A DNA stretch of 64,000 bases from the NCBI RefSeq assembly GCF_003635165.1, contig NZ_ML058610.1, forward strand, positions 18,817-82,816. Reading direction: 5' to 3'. Shown piece after piece: positions 1 to 9,876 of this stretch; position 1 is the stretch's first letter; every line of letters starts with the position of its first letter. A model generated the notes under the pieces. That model saw only the letters and a program-made list of their open reading frames with translations, did not search any database and had not been told where the DNA came from. This DNA is from Burkholderia sp. Nafp2/4-1b. GTDB lineage: Bacteria; Pseudomonadota; Gammaproteobacteria; Burkholderiales; Burkholderiaceae. Both the position numbers and the translations under genes were made by a program.

Positions 1-78
1 CCCGTAAAATCCCATCCGATGACCGATTCACCCACGGAACATGCATCTTTTGACAATCATCCTACAATACCAACAAAA

Positions 79-95
79 TTGAAATCGAGTTTCGG
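79..95. promoter_or_regulatory. candidate IclR-family operator
   Basis: A short inverted repeat, GAAA-N5-TTTC (81-84 and 90-93), lies about 20 bases before the IclR-family start codon. A TTGACA hexamer sits at 50-55 with an AT-rich stretch after it. IclR proteins often bind GAAA/TTTC-type palindromes near their own promoters, so autoregulation is a reasonable inference. The site is short and could be chance. Confidence 0.3.
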
Positions 96-113
96 AAATA
101 GAGAGAACCCCTC

Positions 114-938
114 GTGTCGACACCTGTAACGCCTTCCGCGCCCCGAGACCGCGAATCGTCGCCCGACGAGATCACCGCGCTCGCGCGCGGCCTCGCCGTG
201 CTGCGTCGCATCGCGGCCGCCGACGCCCCGGTCAGCAACCGCGAGCTGACCGAATTGACGGGCATCCCGAAGCCGACCGTGTCGCGCATCACGGCGACGC
301 TCGTCAGCGCCGGCTTCCTGTTCCAGCTGCCCGACAGCGAGCGCTTCGTGCTGACCGCGTCGGTGCTGGAGCTGAGCCACGGCTTCCTGCGCAACTTCGA
401 CATCCGCGCGCGCTCGCGGCCGTTCATGATCGAGCTCGCCGAGCGCACGTCGCTGTCGGTGCACCTCGCGGTGCGCGACCGGCTCGACATGGTCGCGATC
501 GACGTGATCCGCCCGCGCTCCGCCGTGCTGGTCACGCGCCTCGAGATCGGCTCGCGGATGGACATCGCGCGCACCGCGGTCGGCCGCGCGTATCTCGCGG
601 CGCTGGAGGACGACGAGCGCCGCACGCTGCTCGACGCGCTGCGCGCGACGGCCGGCGACGACTGGCCGCACGTGTCGGCACGCCTGAAACCGGGCCTCGA
701 GGATGCAATGCGCGCCGGCCATGCGATCGCGATCGGCGAATGGCGCGAAGGGCTGAACGCGGTCGCGGCCGGCTTCGTCGGCCCGTCCGGCCAGCGCTAT
801 TCGGTGAACTGCGGCGGCGCATCGAGCCAGTGTTCGCCCGAATGGCTGCAGGAACACGTGGTGCCGGCGCTGCACGAATGCATCGCGAAAATCACCCGCG
901 AGATCGGTGGCGCGCCGGCCCGGCGCAGCGCCGCGTAA
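114..938 (+). CDS. IclR family transcriptional regulator
   Basis: This is a 274-residue DNA-binding regulator of the IclR family. An N-terminal winged helix-turn-helix spans about residues 18-75, with the typical LARGLAVLRRIAAAD and GIPKPTVSRI segments. The C-terminal effector-binding domain covers about residues 85-255. The start is GTG at 114, because no ATG lies nearby in frame and a purine-rich stretch precedes it. IclR proteins usually control catabolism of small aromatic or organic acids, and the regulated gene is often divergent, here beyond the left edge of the window. The efflux operon downstream is separated by about 280 bases and need not be its target. The family call is firm; the ligand is unknown. 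Confidence 0.9.
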   Translation: MSTPVTPSAPRDRESSPDEITALARGLAVLRRIAAADAPVSNRELTELTGIPKPTVSRITATLVSAGFLFQLPDSERFVLTASVLELSHGFLRNFDIRARSRPFMIELAERTSLSVHLAVRDRLDMVAIDVIRPRSAVLVTRLEIGSRMDIARTAVGRAYLAALEDDERRTLLDALRATAGDDWPHVSARLKPGLEDAMRAGHAIAIGEWREGLNAVAAGFVGPSGQRYSVNCGGASSQCSPEWLQEHVVPALHECIAKITREIGGAPARRSAA

Positions 939-1082
939 GCGATCCGTCATCGTCCTGTCGCGTTCTGTAACGACCGTAACCCGTTGAAAGATAGCGCGCT
1001 GGACTCTCACGGGGACGGGACGTAGCATCATGCCCATCGTCGCGCCGCGGTCGCGGTGCGCAGCGCTCTTTCCCGCGCGAAC

Positions 1083-1113
1083 CGGAAGGGCCCGGACCGA
1101 GCCGGCCCTTCCG
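1083..1113 (+). terminator. hairpin after the IclR gene (terminator-like)
   Basis: A perfect 10-bp stem (CGGAAGGGCC at 1083-1092 pairing with GGCCCTTCCG at 1104-1113) encloses an 11-base loop. No run of T follows, so intrinsic termination is uncertain. It lies between the IclR gene and the efflux operon and may simply be a leader hairpin. Confidence 0.35.
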
Positions 1114-1134
1114 CACCGCCTTGACATGGGCCGC

Positions 1135-1178
1135 TTCACGCCCGCTTCACACCCGTTTTACACCCGTTTTACGCCCGT
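1135..1178. repeat. four tandem 11-bp repeats upstream of mdtA
   Basis: Four direct copies of an 11-bp unit of the form TTYACRCCCGY run from 1135 to 1178, ending about 40 bases before the mdtA start. The 11-bp period is close to one helical turn, so copies would face the same side of the DNA. That fits a phased regulator-binding array, but no known factor is recognised. Confidence 0.6.
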
Positions 1179-1216
1179 TTCCCGGCACGCCGCGCCGTCT
1201 CCCTGACAGAAACACG

Positions 1217-2620
1217 ATGGACAATCAACAAAAGCCCACGCCCCCTTCGAAGGATCCCGCTTCGCCCGCCGCCCGCCGCCCGCGCCGCACGCTGGTGATC
1301 GGGACGCTCGCGATCGCCGTCATCGGCGGCCTGCTGTGGTGGCACCCGTGGAACCGTACGCCGGCCGATGCGCTTGCGGCGGGCAGCGCGGCCTCCGGGG
1401 CCAGCGCAGGTGCCAGCGGCGCTGCCGGCGGCGGCCATCGCGGCCGCGGCGGCCCCGCCGCGATGGCGAACGTCCCGCAGCCCGTGTCGGTCGCGACCGC
1501 GACGCAAGGCGAGATGCCGATCGTGCTGTCCGCGCTCGGCACCGTGACGCCGCTCGCGAGCGTGACGGTCAAGACCCAACTGTCGGGCTACCTGCAGTCG
1601 GTCGCGTTCCAGGAAGGCCAGTTCGTCAAGAAAGGCGACCTGCTCGCGCAGATCGACCCGCGCCCGTACCAGGTCGCGCTCGAGAACGCCGAAGGCACGC
1701 ACGCGCGCGACGAGGCGCTGCTCGCGACCGCCCGCATCGACCTCAAGCGCTACCAGACGCTGCTGTCGCAGGACTCGATCGCGTCGCAGACGGTCGACAC
1801 GCAGGCATCGCTCGTCAAGCAATACGAAGGAACGGTGAAGACCGACCAGGCCGCGATCGATTCCGCGAAGCTGAACCTCACGTACGCGCGCATCACCGCG
1901 CCGGTGTCGGGCCGCGTCGGCCTGCGCCAGGTCGACCCCGGCAACTACGTGACGCCGGGCGACACGAACGGGATCGTCGTGATCACGCAGCAGCAGCCGA
2001 TGAGCGTGATCTTCACGACGTCGGAAGACAACCTGCCGCAGATCGTCAAGCAGGTGAACGCGGGCCAGAAGCTGTCGGTCACCGCGTATAACCGCAACAA
2101 CACGGTGCCGCTCGAAACCGGCGCGCTCGAAACGCTCGACAACCAGATCGACACCAGCACCGGCACGGTCAAGCTGCGCGCGACCTTCGCGAACAAGGAG
2201 GGGCTGCTGTTCCCGAATCAGTTCGTGAACACGCGCCTGCTCGTCGACGTGATGCGCAATGCGACGATCGTGCCGACCGCCGCCGTGCTGACCGGCTCGA
2301 TCGGCCAGTTCGTCTACATCGTGAAGCCCGACAACACGGTGACGGTGCGCAAGGTCAAGATCGGCCCGGTCGACGGCGAACGCACCAGCATCGTGAGCGG
2401 CGTCGCGCTCGGCGAGCGCGTGGTCACCGACGGCTCCGACCGGCTGCGCGAAGGCTCGAAGATCACGATCCCGGCCGACAAGCCGAAAGGCGCGTCGGGT
2501 GCGCACGGCGCCCGCGCGGCGTCCGGTGCAGCGGGCGCATCGAGCGCATCGGATGCGGCCGCCCGCCACGGCGGACACCAGCACGGCGCGTCGCACGCAG
2601 CGGCCTCCGCGGCCCAGTAA
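1217..2620 (+). CDS. mdtA: RND efflux periplasmic adaptor subunit, MdtA/MuxA type
   Basis: This 467-residue membrane fusion protein links the inner-membrane RND pumps to an outer-membrane channel. The start at 1217 (MDNQQKPTPP) directly precedes a basic stretch and one membrane anchor (about residues 22-45). The open frame extends further upstream but only through the tandem repeats. A Gly/Ala-rich linker (about 50-85) leads into the HlyD/barrel-sandwich hybrid, an alpha-hairpin and beta-barrel domains. The C-terminus is low-complexity and His-rich (RHGGHQHGASH), which is unusual and might bind metal. It is the first gene of a three-gene operon with 15 bases to the next. No outer-membrane channel gene follows in the window, so the complex must borrow one. 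Confidence 0.92.
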   Translation: MDNQQKPTPPSKDPASPAARRPRRTLVIGTLAIAVIGGLLWWHPWNRTPADALAAGSAASGASAGASGAAGGGHRGRGGPAAMANVPQPVSVATATQGEMPIVLSALGTVTPLASVTVKTQLSGYLQSVAFQEGQFVKKGDLLAQIDPRPYQVALENAEGTHARDEALLATARIDLKRYQTLLSQDSIASQTVDTQASLVKQYEGTVKTDQAAIDSAKLNLTYARITAPVSGRVGLRQVDPGNYVTPGDTNGIVVITQQQPMSVIFTTSEDNLPQIVKQVNAGQKLSVTAYNRNNTVPLETGALETLDNQIDTSTGTVKLRATFANKEGLLFPNQFVNTRLLVDVMRNATIVPTAAVLTGSIGQFVYIVKPDNTVTVRKVKIGPVDGERTSIVSGVALGERVVTDGSDRLREGSKITIPADKPKGASGAHGARAASGAAGASSASDAAARHGGHQHGASHAAASAAQ

Positions 2621-2635
2621 CGCGCGGGCCGCTCG

Positions 2636-5600
2636 ATGAACCCCTCCCGTCTCTTCATTCTCCGGCCGGTCGGCACCGCCCTCCTGATGGCGGCGATCAT
2701 GCTGGCCGGTCTCGTCGCGCTGCGCTTCCTGCCGCTCGCCGCGCTGCCGGAAGTCGACTACCCGACGATCCAGGTCCAGACCTTCTATCCGGGCGCGAGC
2801 CCCGAAGTGATGACGTCGTCGGTCACCGCGCCGCTCGAGCGGCAGTTCGGCCAGATGCCGTCGCTGAACCAGATGTCGTCGCAAAGCTCGGCCGGCGCAT
2901 CGGTGATCACGCTGCAGTTCTCGCTCGACCTGCCGCTCGACATCGCCGAACAGGAAGTGCAGGCGGCGATCAACGCGGCCGGCAACCTGCTGCCGTCCGA
3001 CCTCCCGGCGCCGCCGATCTACGCGAAGGTGAACCCGGCCGACGCGCCGGTGCTGACGCTCGCGATCACGTCGAAGACCCTGCCGCTCACGCAGGTGCAG
3101 GACCTGACCGACACGCGCCTCGCGATGAAGATCTCGCAGATCGCGGGCGTCGGCCTCGTCAGCCTGTCGGGCGGCAACCGGCCGGCCGTGCGGATCCAGG
3201 CGAACCCGACCGCGCTCGCGAAGTACGGGATGAACCTCGACGACCTGCGCACGACGATCTCGAACCTGAACGTGAACACGCCGAAGGGCAACTTCGACGG
3301 CCCGACGCGCGCGTACACGATCAACGCGAACGACCAGTTGACCAGCGCCGACCAGTACAACGACGCGGTGGTCGCGTACAAGAGCGGCCGCCCGGTGATG
3401 CTGACCGACGTCGCGAAGGTGGTCGCCGGCTCGGAGAACACCAAGCTCGGCGCGTGGGTGAATTCGGAGCCCGCGATCATCCTGAACGTGCAGCGCCAGC
3501 CGGGCGCGAACGTGATCGCGACCGTCAACGCGATCAAGGCGCAGTTGCCGAAGCTGCAGGAAACGCTGCCGGCCGCGCTGGACGTGCAGATCGTCACCGA
3601 CCGCACGACGATGATCCGCGCGGCCGTGCGCGACGTGCAGTTCGAGCTGCTGCTGGCCGTCGCGCTGGTCGTGCTGGTGATGTACCTGTTCCTCGCGAAC
3701 GTCTACGCGACCATCATCCCGAGCCTGTCGGTGCCGCTGTCGCTGATCGGCACGCTCGCGGTGATGTACATGGCCGGCTTCTCGCTGAACAACCTGTCGC
3801 TGATGGCGCTCACCATCGCGACCGGCTTCGTCGTCGACGATGCGATCGTGATGATCGAGAACATCGCGCGCTACGTCGAGGAAGGCGACACGGGCCTCGA
3901 GGCCGCGCTGAAGGGATCGAGGCAGATCGGCTTCACGATCATCTCGCTGACGGTGTCGCTGATCGCGGTGCTGATCCCGCTGCTGTTCATGGGCGACGTG
4001 GTCGGGCGCCTGTTCCACGAATTCGCGATCACGCTCGCGGTGACGATCGTGATCTCGGCGATCGTGTCGCTCACGCTCGTGCCGATGATGTGCGCGAAGC
4101 TGCTGCGTCATTCGCCGCCGCCCGAGAGCCATCGCTTCGAGGCGCGCGTGCACGGCGCGATCGACTGGGTGATCGCGCGCTACGCGGTCGCGCTCGAATG
4201 GGTGCTGAACCGGCAGCGCTCGACGCTCGTCGTCGCGCTGCTGACGCTCGCGCTGACCGCCCTGCTCTACGTGTACATACCGAAGGGCTTCTTCCCCGCG
4301 CAGGACACCGGCGTGATCCAGGCGATCACGCAGGCGCCGCAGTCGATCTCGTACGGCGCGATGGCCGAACGCCAGCAGGCGCTCGCGGCCGAGATCCTGA
4401 AGGATCCGAACGTCGCGAGCCTGACGTCGTTCATCGGCGTCGACGGCAGCAACATCACGCTGAACAGCGGCCGGATGCTGATCAACCTGAAGGCGCGCGA
4501 CGCGCGCGCTGAGCCGGCCGCGCAGATCATCCGCGACCTGCAGCAGCGCGTCGCGAACGTGACCGGCATCACGCTGTTCATGCAGTCGGTGCAGGATCTG
4601 ACGATCGATTCGACCGTGAGCCCGACGCAGTACCAGTTCATGCTGACGAGCCCGAACCCGGACGAGTTCGCGACCTGGGTGCCGAAGCTCGTCACACGGC
4701 TGCAGAAGGAGGCGTCGCTCGCCGACGTCGCGACCGACCTGCAGAGCAACGGCCAGTCGGTCTACATCGAGATCGACCGCGCGAGCGCCGCGCGCTTCGG
4801 CATCACGCCGGCGACCGTCGACAACGCGCTGTACGACGCGTTCGGCCAGCGCATCGTGTCGACCATCTTCACGCAGTCGAACCAGTACCGCGTGATTCTC
4901 GAGTCGGAGCCGAAGGAGCAGCATTACGCCGAATCGCTGAACGACATCTACCTGCCGTCCGCCGGCGGCGGCCAGGTGCCGCTGTCGTCGATCGCGTCGT
5001 TCCACGAACGGCCGTCGCCGCTGCTCGTCGCGCACCTGTCGCAGTTCCCGTCGACGACGATCTCGTTCAACCTCGCGCCGGGCGCGTCGCTCGGCGAGGC
5101 CGTGAAGGCGATCGCCGCCGCCGAGCAGGACATCGGCCTGCCCGGCTCGTTCCAGACGCGCTTCCAGGGCGCCGCGCTCGCGTTCCAGGCGTCGCTGTCG
5201 AACCAGCTGTTCCTGATCCTCGCGGCGGTCGTCACGATGTACATCGTGCTCGGCGTGCTGTACGAGAGCTACATCCACCCGATCACGATCCTGTCGACGC
5301 TGCCGTCGGCCGGCGTCGGCGCGCTGCTCGCGCTGATGATCACCGGGCACGACCTCGACATCATCGGGATCATCGGCATCGTGCTGCTGATCGGCATCGT
5401 GAAGAAGAACGCGATCATGATGATCGACTTCGCCCTCGAGGCCGAACGCGTCGAAGGCAAGCCGCCGCGCGAGGCGATCTACCAGGCTTGCCTGCTGCGC
5501 TTCCGGCCGATCCTGATGACGACGCTCGCCGCGCTGCTCGGCGCGGTGCCGCTGATCGTCGGCGGGGGCGCCGGTTCCGAGCTGCGCCAGCCGCTCGGGA

Positions 5601-5755
5601 TCGCGATCGCGGGCGGCCTGATCGTGTCGCAGGTGCTCACGCTGTTCACGACGCCGGTGATCTACCTCGGCTTCGACGGTCTCGCGCGCCGCGTGCGCGG
5701 CTGGTTCGAGCGGCACGGCCCGGGCGCCGACGCCGGCAAGCACACGGGTGCCTAA
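2636..5755 (+). CDS. mdtB: RND multidrug efflux permease, MdtB/MuxB type
   Basis: This is a 1039-residue inner-membrane proton-driven drug exporter of the HAE1 RND family. Twelve membrane helices are expected in the usual pattern: helix 1 at about 10-30, a large periplasmic loop, helices 2-6 around 335-540, a second large loop, and helices 8-12 near 860-1020. The proton-relay motif in helix 4 reads [12 protein letters not shown] at about residue 400, with both aspartates present. The FLFP-like porter loops and conserved [11 protein letters not shown] segment also match. MdtB and MdtC normally form a heterotrimer with MdtA. It starts 15 bases after mdtA and ends 3 bases before mdtC, so the three are co-transcribed. 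Confidence 0.93.
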   Translation: MNPSRLFILRPVGTALLMAAIMLAGLVALRFLPLAALPEVDYPTIQVQTFYPGASPEVMTSSVTAPLERQFGQMPSLNQMSSQSSAGASVITLQFSLDLPLDIAEQEVQAAINAAGNLLPSDLPAPPIYAKVNPADAPVLTLAITSKTLPLTQVQDLTDTRLAMKISQIAGVGLVSLSGGNRPAVRIQANPTALAKYGMNLDDLRTTISNLNVNTPKGNFDGPTRAYTINANDQLTSADQYNDAVVAYKSGRPVMLTDVAKVVAGSENTKLGAWVNSEPAIILNVQRQPGANVIATVNAIKAQLPKLQETLPAALDVQIVTDRTTMIRAAVRDVQFELLLAVALVVLVMYLFLANVYATIIPSLSVPLSLIGTLAVMYMAGFSLNNLSLMALTIATGFVVDDAIVMIENIARYVEEGDTGLEAALKGSRQIGFTIISLTVSLIAVLIPLLFMGDVVGRLFHEFAITLAVTIVISAIVSLTLVPMMCAKLLRHSPPPESHRFEARVHGAIDWVIARYAVALEWVLNRQRSTLVVALLTLALTALLYVYIPKGFFPAQDTGVIQAITQAPQSISYGAMAERQQALAAEILKDPNVASLTSFIGVDGSNITLNSGRMLINLKARDARAEPAAQIIRDLQQRVANVTGITLFMQSVQDLTIDSTVSPTQYQFMLTSPNPDEFATWVPKLVTRLQKEASLADVATDLQSNGQSVYIEIDRASAARFGITPATVDNALYDAFGQRIVSTIFTQSNQYRVILESEPKEQHYAESLNDIYLPSAGGGQVPLSSIASFHERPSPLLVAHLSQFPSTTISFNLAPGASLGEAVKAIAAAEQDIGLPGSFQTRFQGAALAFQASLSNQLFLILAAVVTMYIVLGVLYESYIHPITILSTLPSAGVGALLALMITGHDLDIIGIIGIVLLIGIVKKNAIMMIDFALEAERVEGKPPREAIYQACLLRFRPILMTTLAALLGAVPLIVGGGAGSELRQPLGIAIAGGLIVSQVLTLFTTPVIYLGFDGLARRVRGWFERHGPGADAGKHTGA

Positions 5756-5758
5756 GCG

Positions 5759-8700
5759 ATGAACCTGGCGCGCCCCTTCATCACCCGCCCCATCGCGACG
5801 ACGCTGCTCGCGCTCGGCGTCGCGCTCGCGGGCCTGTTCGCGTTCATCAAGCTGCCGGTGTCGCCGCTGCCGCAGGTCGACTTCCCGACCATCTCGGTGC
5901 AGGCGTCGCTGCCGGGCGCAAGCCCCGAGACCGTCGCGACCAGCGTGACGAGCCCGCTCGAGCGGCACCTCGGCTCGATCGCCGACGTCAGCGAAATGAC
6001 GTCGACCAGCACGGTCGGCAACGCGCGGATCACCCTGCAGTTCGGGCTGAACCGCGACATCGACGGCGCCGCGCGCGACGTGCAGGCCGCGATCAACGCG
6101 GCGCGCGCCGACCTGCCCGCGTCGCTGAAGAGCAACCCGACGTACCGCAAGGTCAACCCGGCCGATTCGCCGATCATGATCGTGTCGCTCACGTCCGAAA
6201 CATCGTCGCCCGCGAAGCTGTACGACGCCGCGTCGACGGTGCTGCAGCAGTCGCTGTCGCAGATCGACGGGATCGGCCAGGTGAGCGTGAGCGGTTCCGC
6301 GAACCCGGCCGTGCGCGTCGAGCTCGAACCGCATGCGCTGTTCCATTACGGGATCGGCCTCGAGGACGTGCGCGCCGCGCTGGCGTCCGCGAACGCGAAC
6401 AGCCCGAAGGGCGCGATCGAATTCGGCCCGAAGCGCTACCAGCTCTATACGAACGACCAGGCGTCGCAGGCATCGCAGTACAGCGATCTCGTCGTCGCGT
6501 ACCGCAACGGCGCGGCCGTGCGGCTGTCCGACCTGTCCGAGGTCGTCGACTCGGTCGAGGACCTGCGCAACCTCGGCCTGTCGAACGGCAAGCGCGCGGT
6601 GCTCGTGATCCTCTACCGCTCGCCCGGCGCGAACATCATCGAGACGATCGACCGCGTGCGCACGGCGCTGCCGCAGCTCACCGCGTCGCTGCCGGCCGAC
6701 ATCACGGTCACGCCGGTGCTCGACCGGTCGACCACCATCCGGGCGTCGCTGAAGGATACCGAGCGCACGCTGCTGATCGCGGTCAGCCTGGTCGTGATGG
6801 TCGTGTTCCTGTTCCTGCGCAACTGGCGTGCGACGCTGATCCCGAGCGTCGCGGTGCCGATCTCGATCGTCGGCACGTTCGGCGCGATGTACCTGCTCGG
6901 CTTCTCGATCGACAACCTGTCGCTGATGGCGCTGATCGTCGCGACCGGCTTCGTCGTCGACGATGCAATCGTCGTGCTCGAGAACATCACGCGCCACATC
7001 GAGAACGGCAAGCCGCGCATGCAGGCCGCGTTCGACGGCGCGCGCGAGGTCGGCTTCACGGTGCTGTCGATGAGCATCTCGCTCGTCGCGGTGTTCCTGC
7101 CGATCCTGCTGATGGGCGGGATCGTCGGCCGGCTGTTCCGCGAGTTCGCGCTGACGCTGTCGCTCGCGATCGCGGTGTCGCTCGCGGTGTCGCTCACCGT
7201 CACGCCGATGATGTGCGCGCGGCTGCTGCGCGAATCGCACGAGGCGCACGAGGAAGGCCGCGTCGGCCGTTTCCTCGAGCGCTGCTTCACGCGGATGCAG
7301 CGCGGCTACGAGCGCTCGCTGTCGTGGGCGCTGCGCCGCCCGCTGCTGATCCTGCTGATCCTGTTCGCGACGATCGGGCTGAACGTCTACCTGTACATCG
7401 TCGTGCCGAAGGGCTTCTTCCCGCAGCAGGACACCGGGCTGATGATCGGCGGCATCCAGGCCGACCAGTCGACGTCGTTCCAGGCGATGAAGCTGAAGTT
7501 CTCCGAGATGATGCGGATCGTGCAGGCGAATCCGAACGTGAAGAGCGTCGCGGGCTTCACCGGCGGCACGCAGACCAACTCGGGCTTCATGTTCGTCACG
7601 CTGAAGGACCGCACCGAGCGCAACATGTCGGCCGACCAGGTGATCCAGCAGCTGCGCAGGCCGCTGTCCGACGTCGCGGGTGCACGCACGTTCCTGCAGG
7701 CCGCGCAGGACATCCGCGTCGGCGGCCGGCAGAGCAGCGCGCAGTACCAGTTCACGCTGCTCGGCGATTCGAGCGCCGAGCTGTACAAGTGGGGGCCGCT
7801 CCTGACCGAGGCGCTGCAGAAGCGCACCGAACTGACCGACGTGAACTCCGACCAGCAGCAAGGCGGCCTCGAGGCGATGGTGACGATCGACCGCGCGACC
7901 GCCGCGCGACTCGGCATCAAGCCCGCGCAGATCGACAACACGCTGTACGACGCGTTCGGGCAGCGCCAGGTCTCGACGATCTACAACCCGCTGAACCAGT
8001 ACCACGTCGTGATGGAAATCGCACCGAAATACTGGCAGAGCCCGCAGATGCTGAACGAAGTGTGGATCAGCACGTCGGGCGGCAGCGCGAACGGCTCGCA
8101 GACGACCAACGCGGCGGCCGGCACCTTCGTCGCGACGTCGGCCGGCACGTCGAGCGCGGGCACGGGCGCCACCAGCGCCGCGGCGATCGCATCCGATTCC
8201 GCGCGCAACCAGGCGCTGAACTCGATCGCGTCGAGCGGCAAGTCGAGTGCGTCGTCGGGCGCGGCGGTGTCGACGTCGAAGTCGACGATGATCCCGCTGT
8301 CCGCGATCGCGACCTTCGGCCCGAGCACGACGCCGCTGTCGGTCAATCACCAGGGCCTGTTCGTCGCGACGACGATCTCGTTCAACCTGCCGCCGGGCGT
8401 GTCGCTGTCGGAGGCGACCCAGGTGATCTACCAGACGATGGCGCAGATCGGCGTGCCGCCGACGATCGTCGGCAGCTTCCAGGGCACCGCGCAGGCGTTC
8501 CAGCAGTCGCTGAGCAACCAGCCGATCCTGATCCTGGCGGCGCTGCTGGCCGTCTACATCGTGCTCGGGATCCTGTACGAGAGCTACATCCACCCGATCA
8601 CGATCCTGTCGACGCTGCCGTCGGCCGGCGTCGGCGCGCTGCTCGCGCTGCTGCTGTTCAAGACCGAGTTCAGCATCATCGCGCTGATCGGCGTGATCCT

Positions 8701-9067
8701 GCTGATCGGTATCGTGAAGAAGAACGCGATCATGATGGTCGACTTCGCAATCGAGCAGACGCGCAACGCCCGCAAGTCGTCGTTCGACGCGATCCACGAG
8801 GCGTGCCTGCTGCGTTTCCGGCCGATCATGATGACGACGATGGCGGCACTCCTCGGCGCGCTGCCGCTCGCGTTCGGCCACGGCGACGGCGCCGAGCTGC
8901 GCGCGCCGCTCGGGATCGCGATCGCCGGCGGCCTGATCATGTCGCAGGTGCTGACGCTCTATACGACGCCGGTCGTCTATCTGTACATGGACCGGTTCCG
9001 CGTGTGGGGCGAGAAGCGCCGCAACCGCCGCGGCAATTCGGGCGGGCCGGCGGTGGCCGGCGAGTAA
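5759..9067 (+). CDS. mdtC: RND multidrug efflux permease, MdtC/MuxC type
   Basis: This 1102-residue RND permease is the partner of MdtB. The helix-4 motif VVDDAIVVLENI near residue 398 keeps both proton-relay aspartates. The protein is longer than the roughly 1025-1040 residues typical of the family. A Ser/Ala/Thr/Gly-rich insert at about residues 772-845 explains the extra length. It interrupts the second periplasmic loop just before MIPLSAIATFGPS. The start follows the mdtB stop by 3 bases, so translation is probably coupled. After the stop there are about 290 bases without a gene, holding a GCCGGC/GCCGGC hairpin near 9290-9307. Confidence 0.93.
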   Translation: MNLARPFITRPIATTLLALGVALAGLFAFIKLPVSPLPQVDFPTISVQASLPGASPETVATSVTSPLERHLGSIADVSEMTSTSTVGNARITLQFGLNRDIDGAARDVQAAINAARADLPASLKSNPTYRKVNPADSPIMIVSLTSETSSPAKLYDAASTVLQQSLSQIDGIGQVSVSGSANPAVRVELEPHALFHYGIGLEDVRAALASANANSPKGAIEFGPKRYQLYTNDQASQASQYSDLVVAYRNGAAVRLSDLSEVVDSVEDLRNLGLSNGKRAVLVILYRSPGANIIETIDRVRTALPQLTASLPADITVTPVLDRSTTIRASLKDTERTLLIAVSLVVMVVFLFLRNWRATLIPSVAVPISIVGTFGAMYLLGFSIDNLSLMALIVATGFVVDDAIVVLENITRHIENGKPRMQAAFDGAREVGFTVLSMSISLVAVFLPILLMGGIVGRLFREFALTLSLAIAVSLAVSLTVTPMMCARLLRESHEAHEEGRVGRFLERCFTRMQRGYERSLSWALRRPLLILLILFATIGLNVYLYIVVPKGFFPQQDTGLMIGGIQADQSTSFQAMKLKFSEMMRIVQANPNVKSVAGFTGGTQTNSGFMFVTLKDRTERNMSADQVIQQLRRPLSDVAGARTFLQAAQDIRVGGRQSSAQYQFTLLGDSSAELYKWGPLLTEALQKRTELTDVNSDQQQGGLEAMVTIDRATAARLGIKPAQIDNTLYDAFGQRQVSTIYNPLNQYHVVMEIAPKYWQSPQMLNEVWISTSGGSANGSQTTNAAAGTFVATSAGTSSAGTGATSAAAIASDSARNQALNSIASSGKSSASSGAAVSTSKSTMIPLSAIATFGPSTTPLSVNHQGLFVATTISFNLPPGVSLSEATQVIYQTMAQIGVPPTIVGSFQGTAQAFQQSLSNQPILILAALLAVYIVLGILYESYIHPITILSTLPSAGVGALLALLLFKTEFSIIALIGVILLIGIVKKNAIMMVDFAIEQTRNARKSSFDAIHEACLLRFRPIMMTTMAALLGALPLAFGHGDGAELRAPLGIAIAGGLIMSQVLTLYTTPVVYLYMDRFRVWGEKRRNRRGNSGGPAVAGE

Positions 9068-9361
9068 CGGCAGGCGGCCGGACACGGGGGAAGGGTTGGC
9101 GGCACCGCCCTGCTCCGTGTGCCGGCCGGTGCCGGTTGCGCGACGCCGATCGCGCGGGGGGCGTACGTCGCGCTCGTACGTCCCAGCTCCGCGCTCCGTC
9201 CTCCACCCGTATCGCTCCGCGAGCCTGCGTTCCCGAACCCCGGATCGTTTCCGCCGACGGTTCACGCTTCGGCCCGCGTTCGGCGCAGCGCCGGCTTGCA
9301 TGCCGGCAACGATCGGCTATCGTGAGTCCATGCCCACCCTTTCCCCTCCCGGGAACCCGCC

Positions 9362-9745
9362 ATGAACGTCCAGCTGAACCATACGATCGTCTGGTGCCGC
9401 GACAAGCACGCGTCGAGCCGCTTTCTCACCGAGTTGCTGGAACTGCCGGCGCCGACGCCGTTCGGCGCGATGCTGGTCGTCCCGCTCGAGAACGGCGTGT
9501 CGCTCGATTTCTATGAAAAGCAGGGGGAGATCACGGCGCAGCACTACGCCTTCCTGACCGACGAAGCCGGTTTCGATCGCGTGTATGCGCGCATTCGCGA
9601 GCGAGGGCTGCCGCACTGGGCCGATCCGGCGAAGCGGCAACCCGGTGACATCTACCGCCACAACGGCGGACGCGGCGTGTATTTCGACGATCCGGACGGC
9701 CACTTCCTCGAAGTGATGACGCAGCCGTACGTGCTGAACGGATAA
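9362..9745 (+). CDS. VOC family (glyoxalase/bleomycin-resistance fold) protein
   Basis: This is a 127-residue single-domain protein of the vicinal oxygen chelate superfamily. The N-terminal MNVQLNHTIVWCRDKHASSR strand-helix and the C-terminal segment with GVYFDDPDGHFLEVMTQPY carry the usual metal-ligand positions (His near residue 7, Glu near residue 119). VOC proteins act as dioxygenases, glyoxalases or drug-binding proteins, and this sequence alone does not say which. It stands alone, convergent with the NYN gene that follows on the opposite strand. Confidence 0.85.
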   Translation: MNVQLNHTIVWCRDKHASSRFLTELLELPAPTPFGAMLVVPLENGVSLDFYEKQGEITAQHYAFLTDEAGFDRVYARIRERGLPHWADPAKRQPGDIYRHNGGRGVYFDDPDGHFLEVMTQPYVLNG

Positions 9746-9829
9746 CGGACCGCGTCGACCGGCATTGCACCGGCCGACGCGCGACGCGAGCGGCGACACG
9801 GGCGGCGGCCGCGTTCGCACACCGTCCTG

Positions 9830-9861
9830 CCGTGCCGCCGTGCCGCCGTGCCGCCGTGCCG
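9830..9861. repeat. 8-bp tandem repeat, four copies
   Basis: Four exact copies of CCGTGCCG lie between the VOC gene and the stop codon of the minus-strand NYN gene. This is a short simple-sequence repeat, likely to vary in copy number. No function is evident. Confidence 0.6.
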
Positions 9862-9876
9862 CCCGTCCTGCCGCCG

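Noticed and set aside
1169..9301. A 2710-codon open frame on the minus strand opposite mdtABC
   Set aside because: It is antisense to three clear RND genes and composed of Arg/His/Asp-rich residues, the usual shadow of GC-rich codon bias. No domain or ribosome site supports it.
5488..9516. A 1342-codon open frame on the + strand over mdtB end, mdtC and the VOC gene
   Set aside because: It is the second reading frame of mdtC, with composition dominated by Arg and Ala, and contradicts the RND frames with clear motifs.
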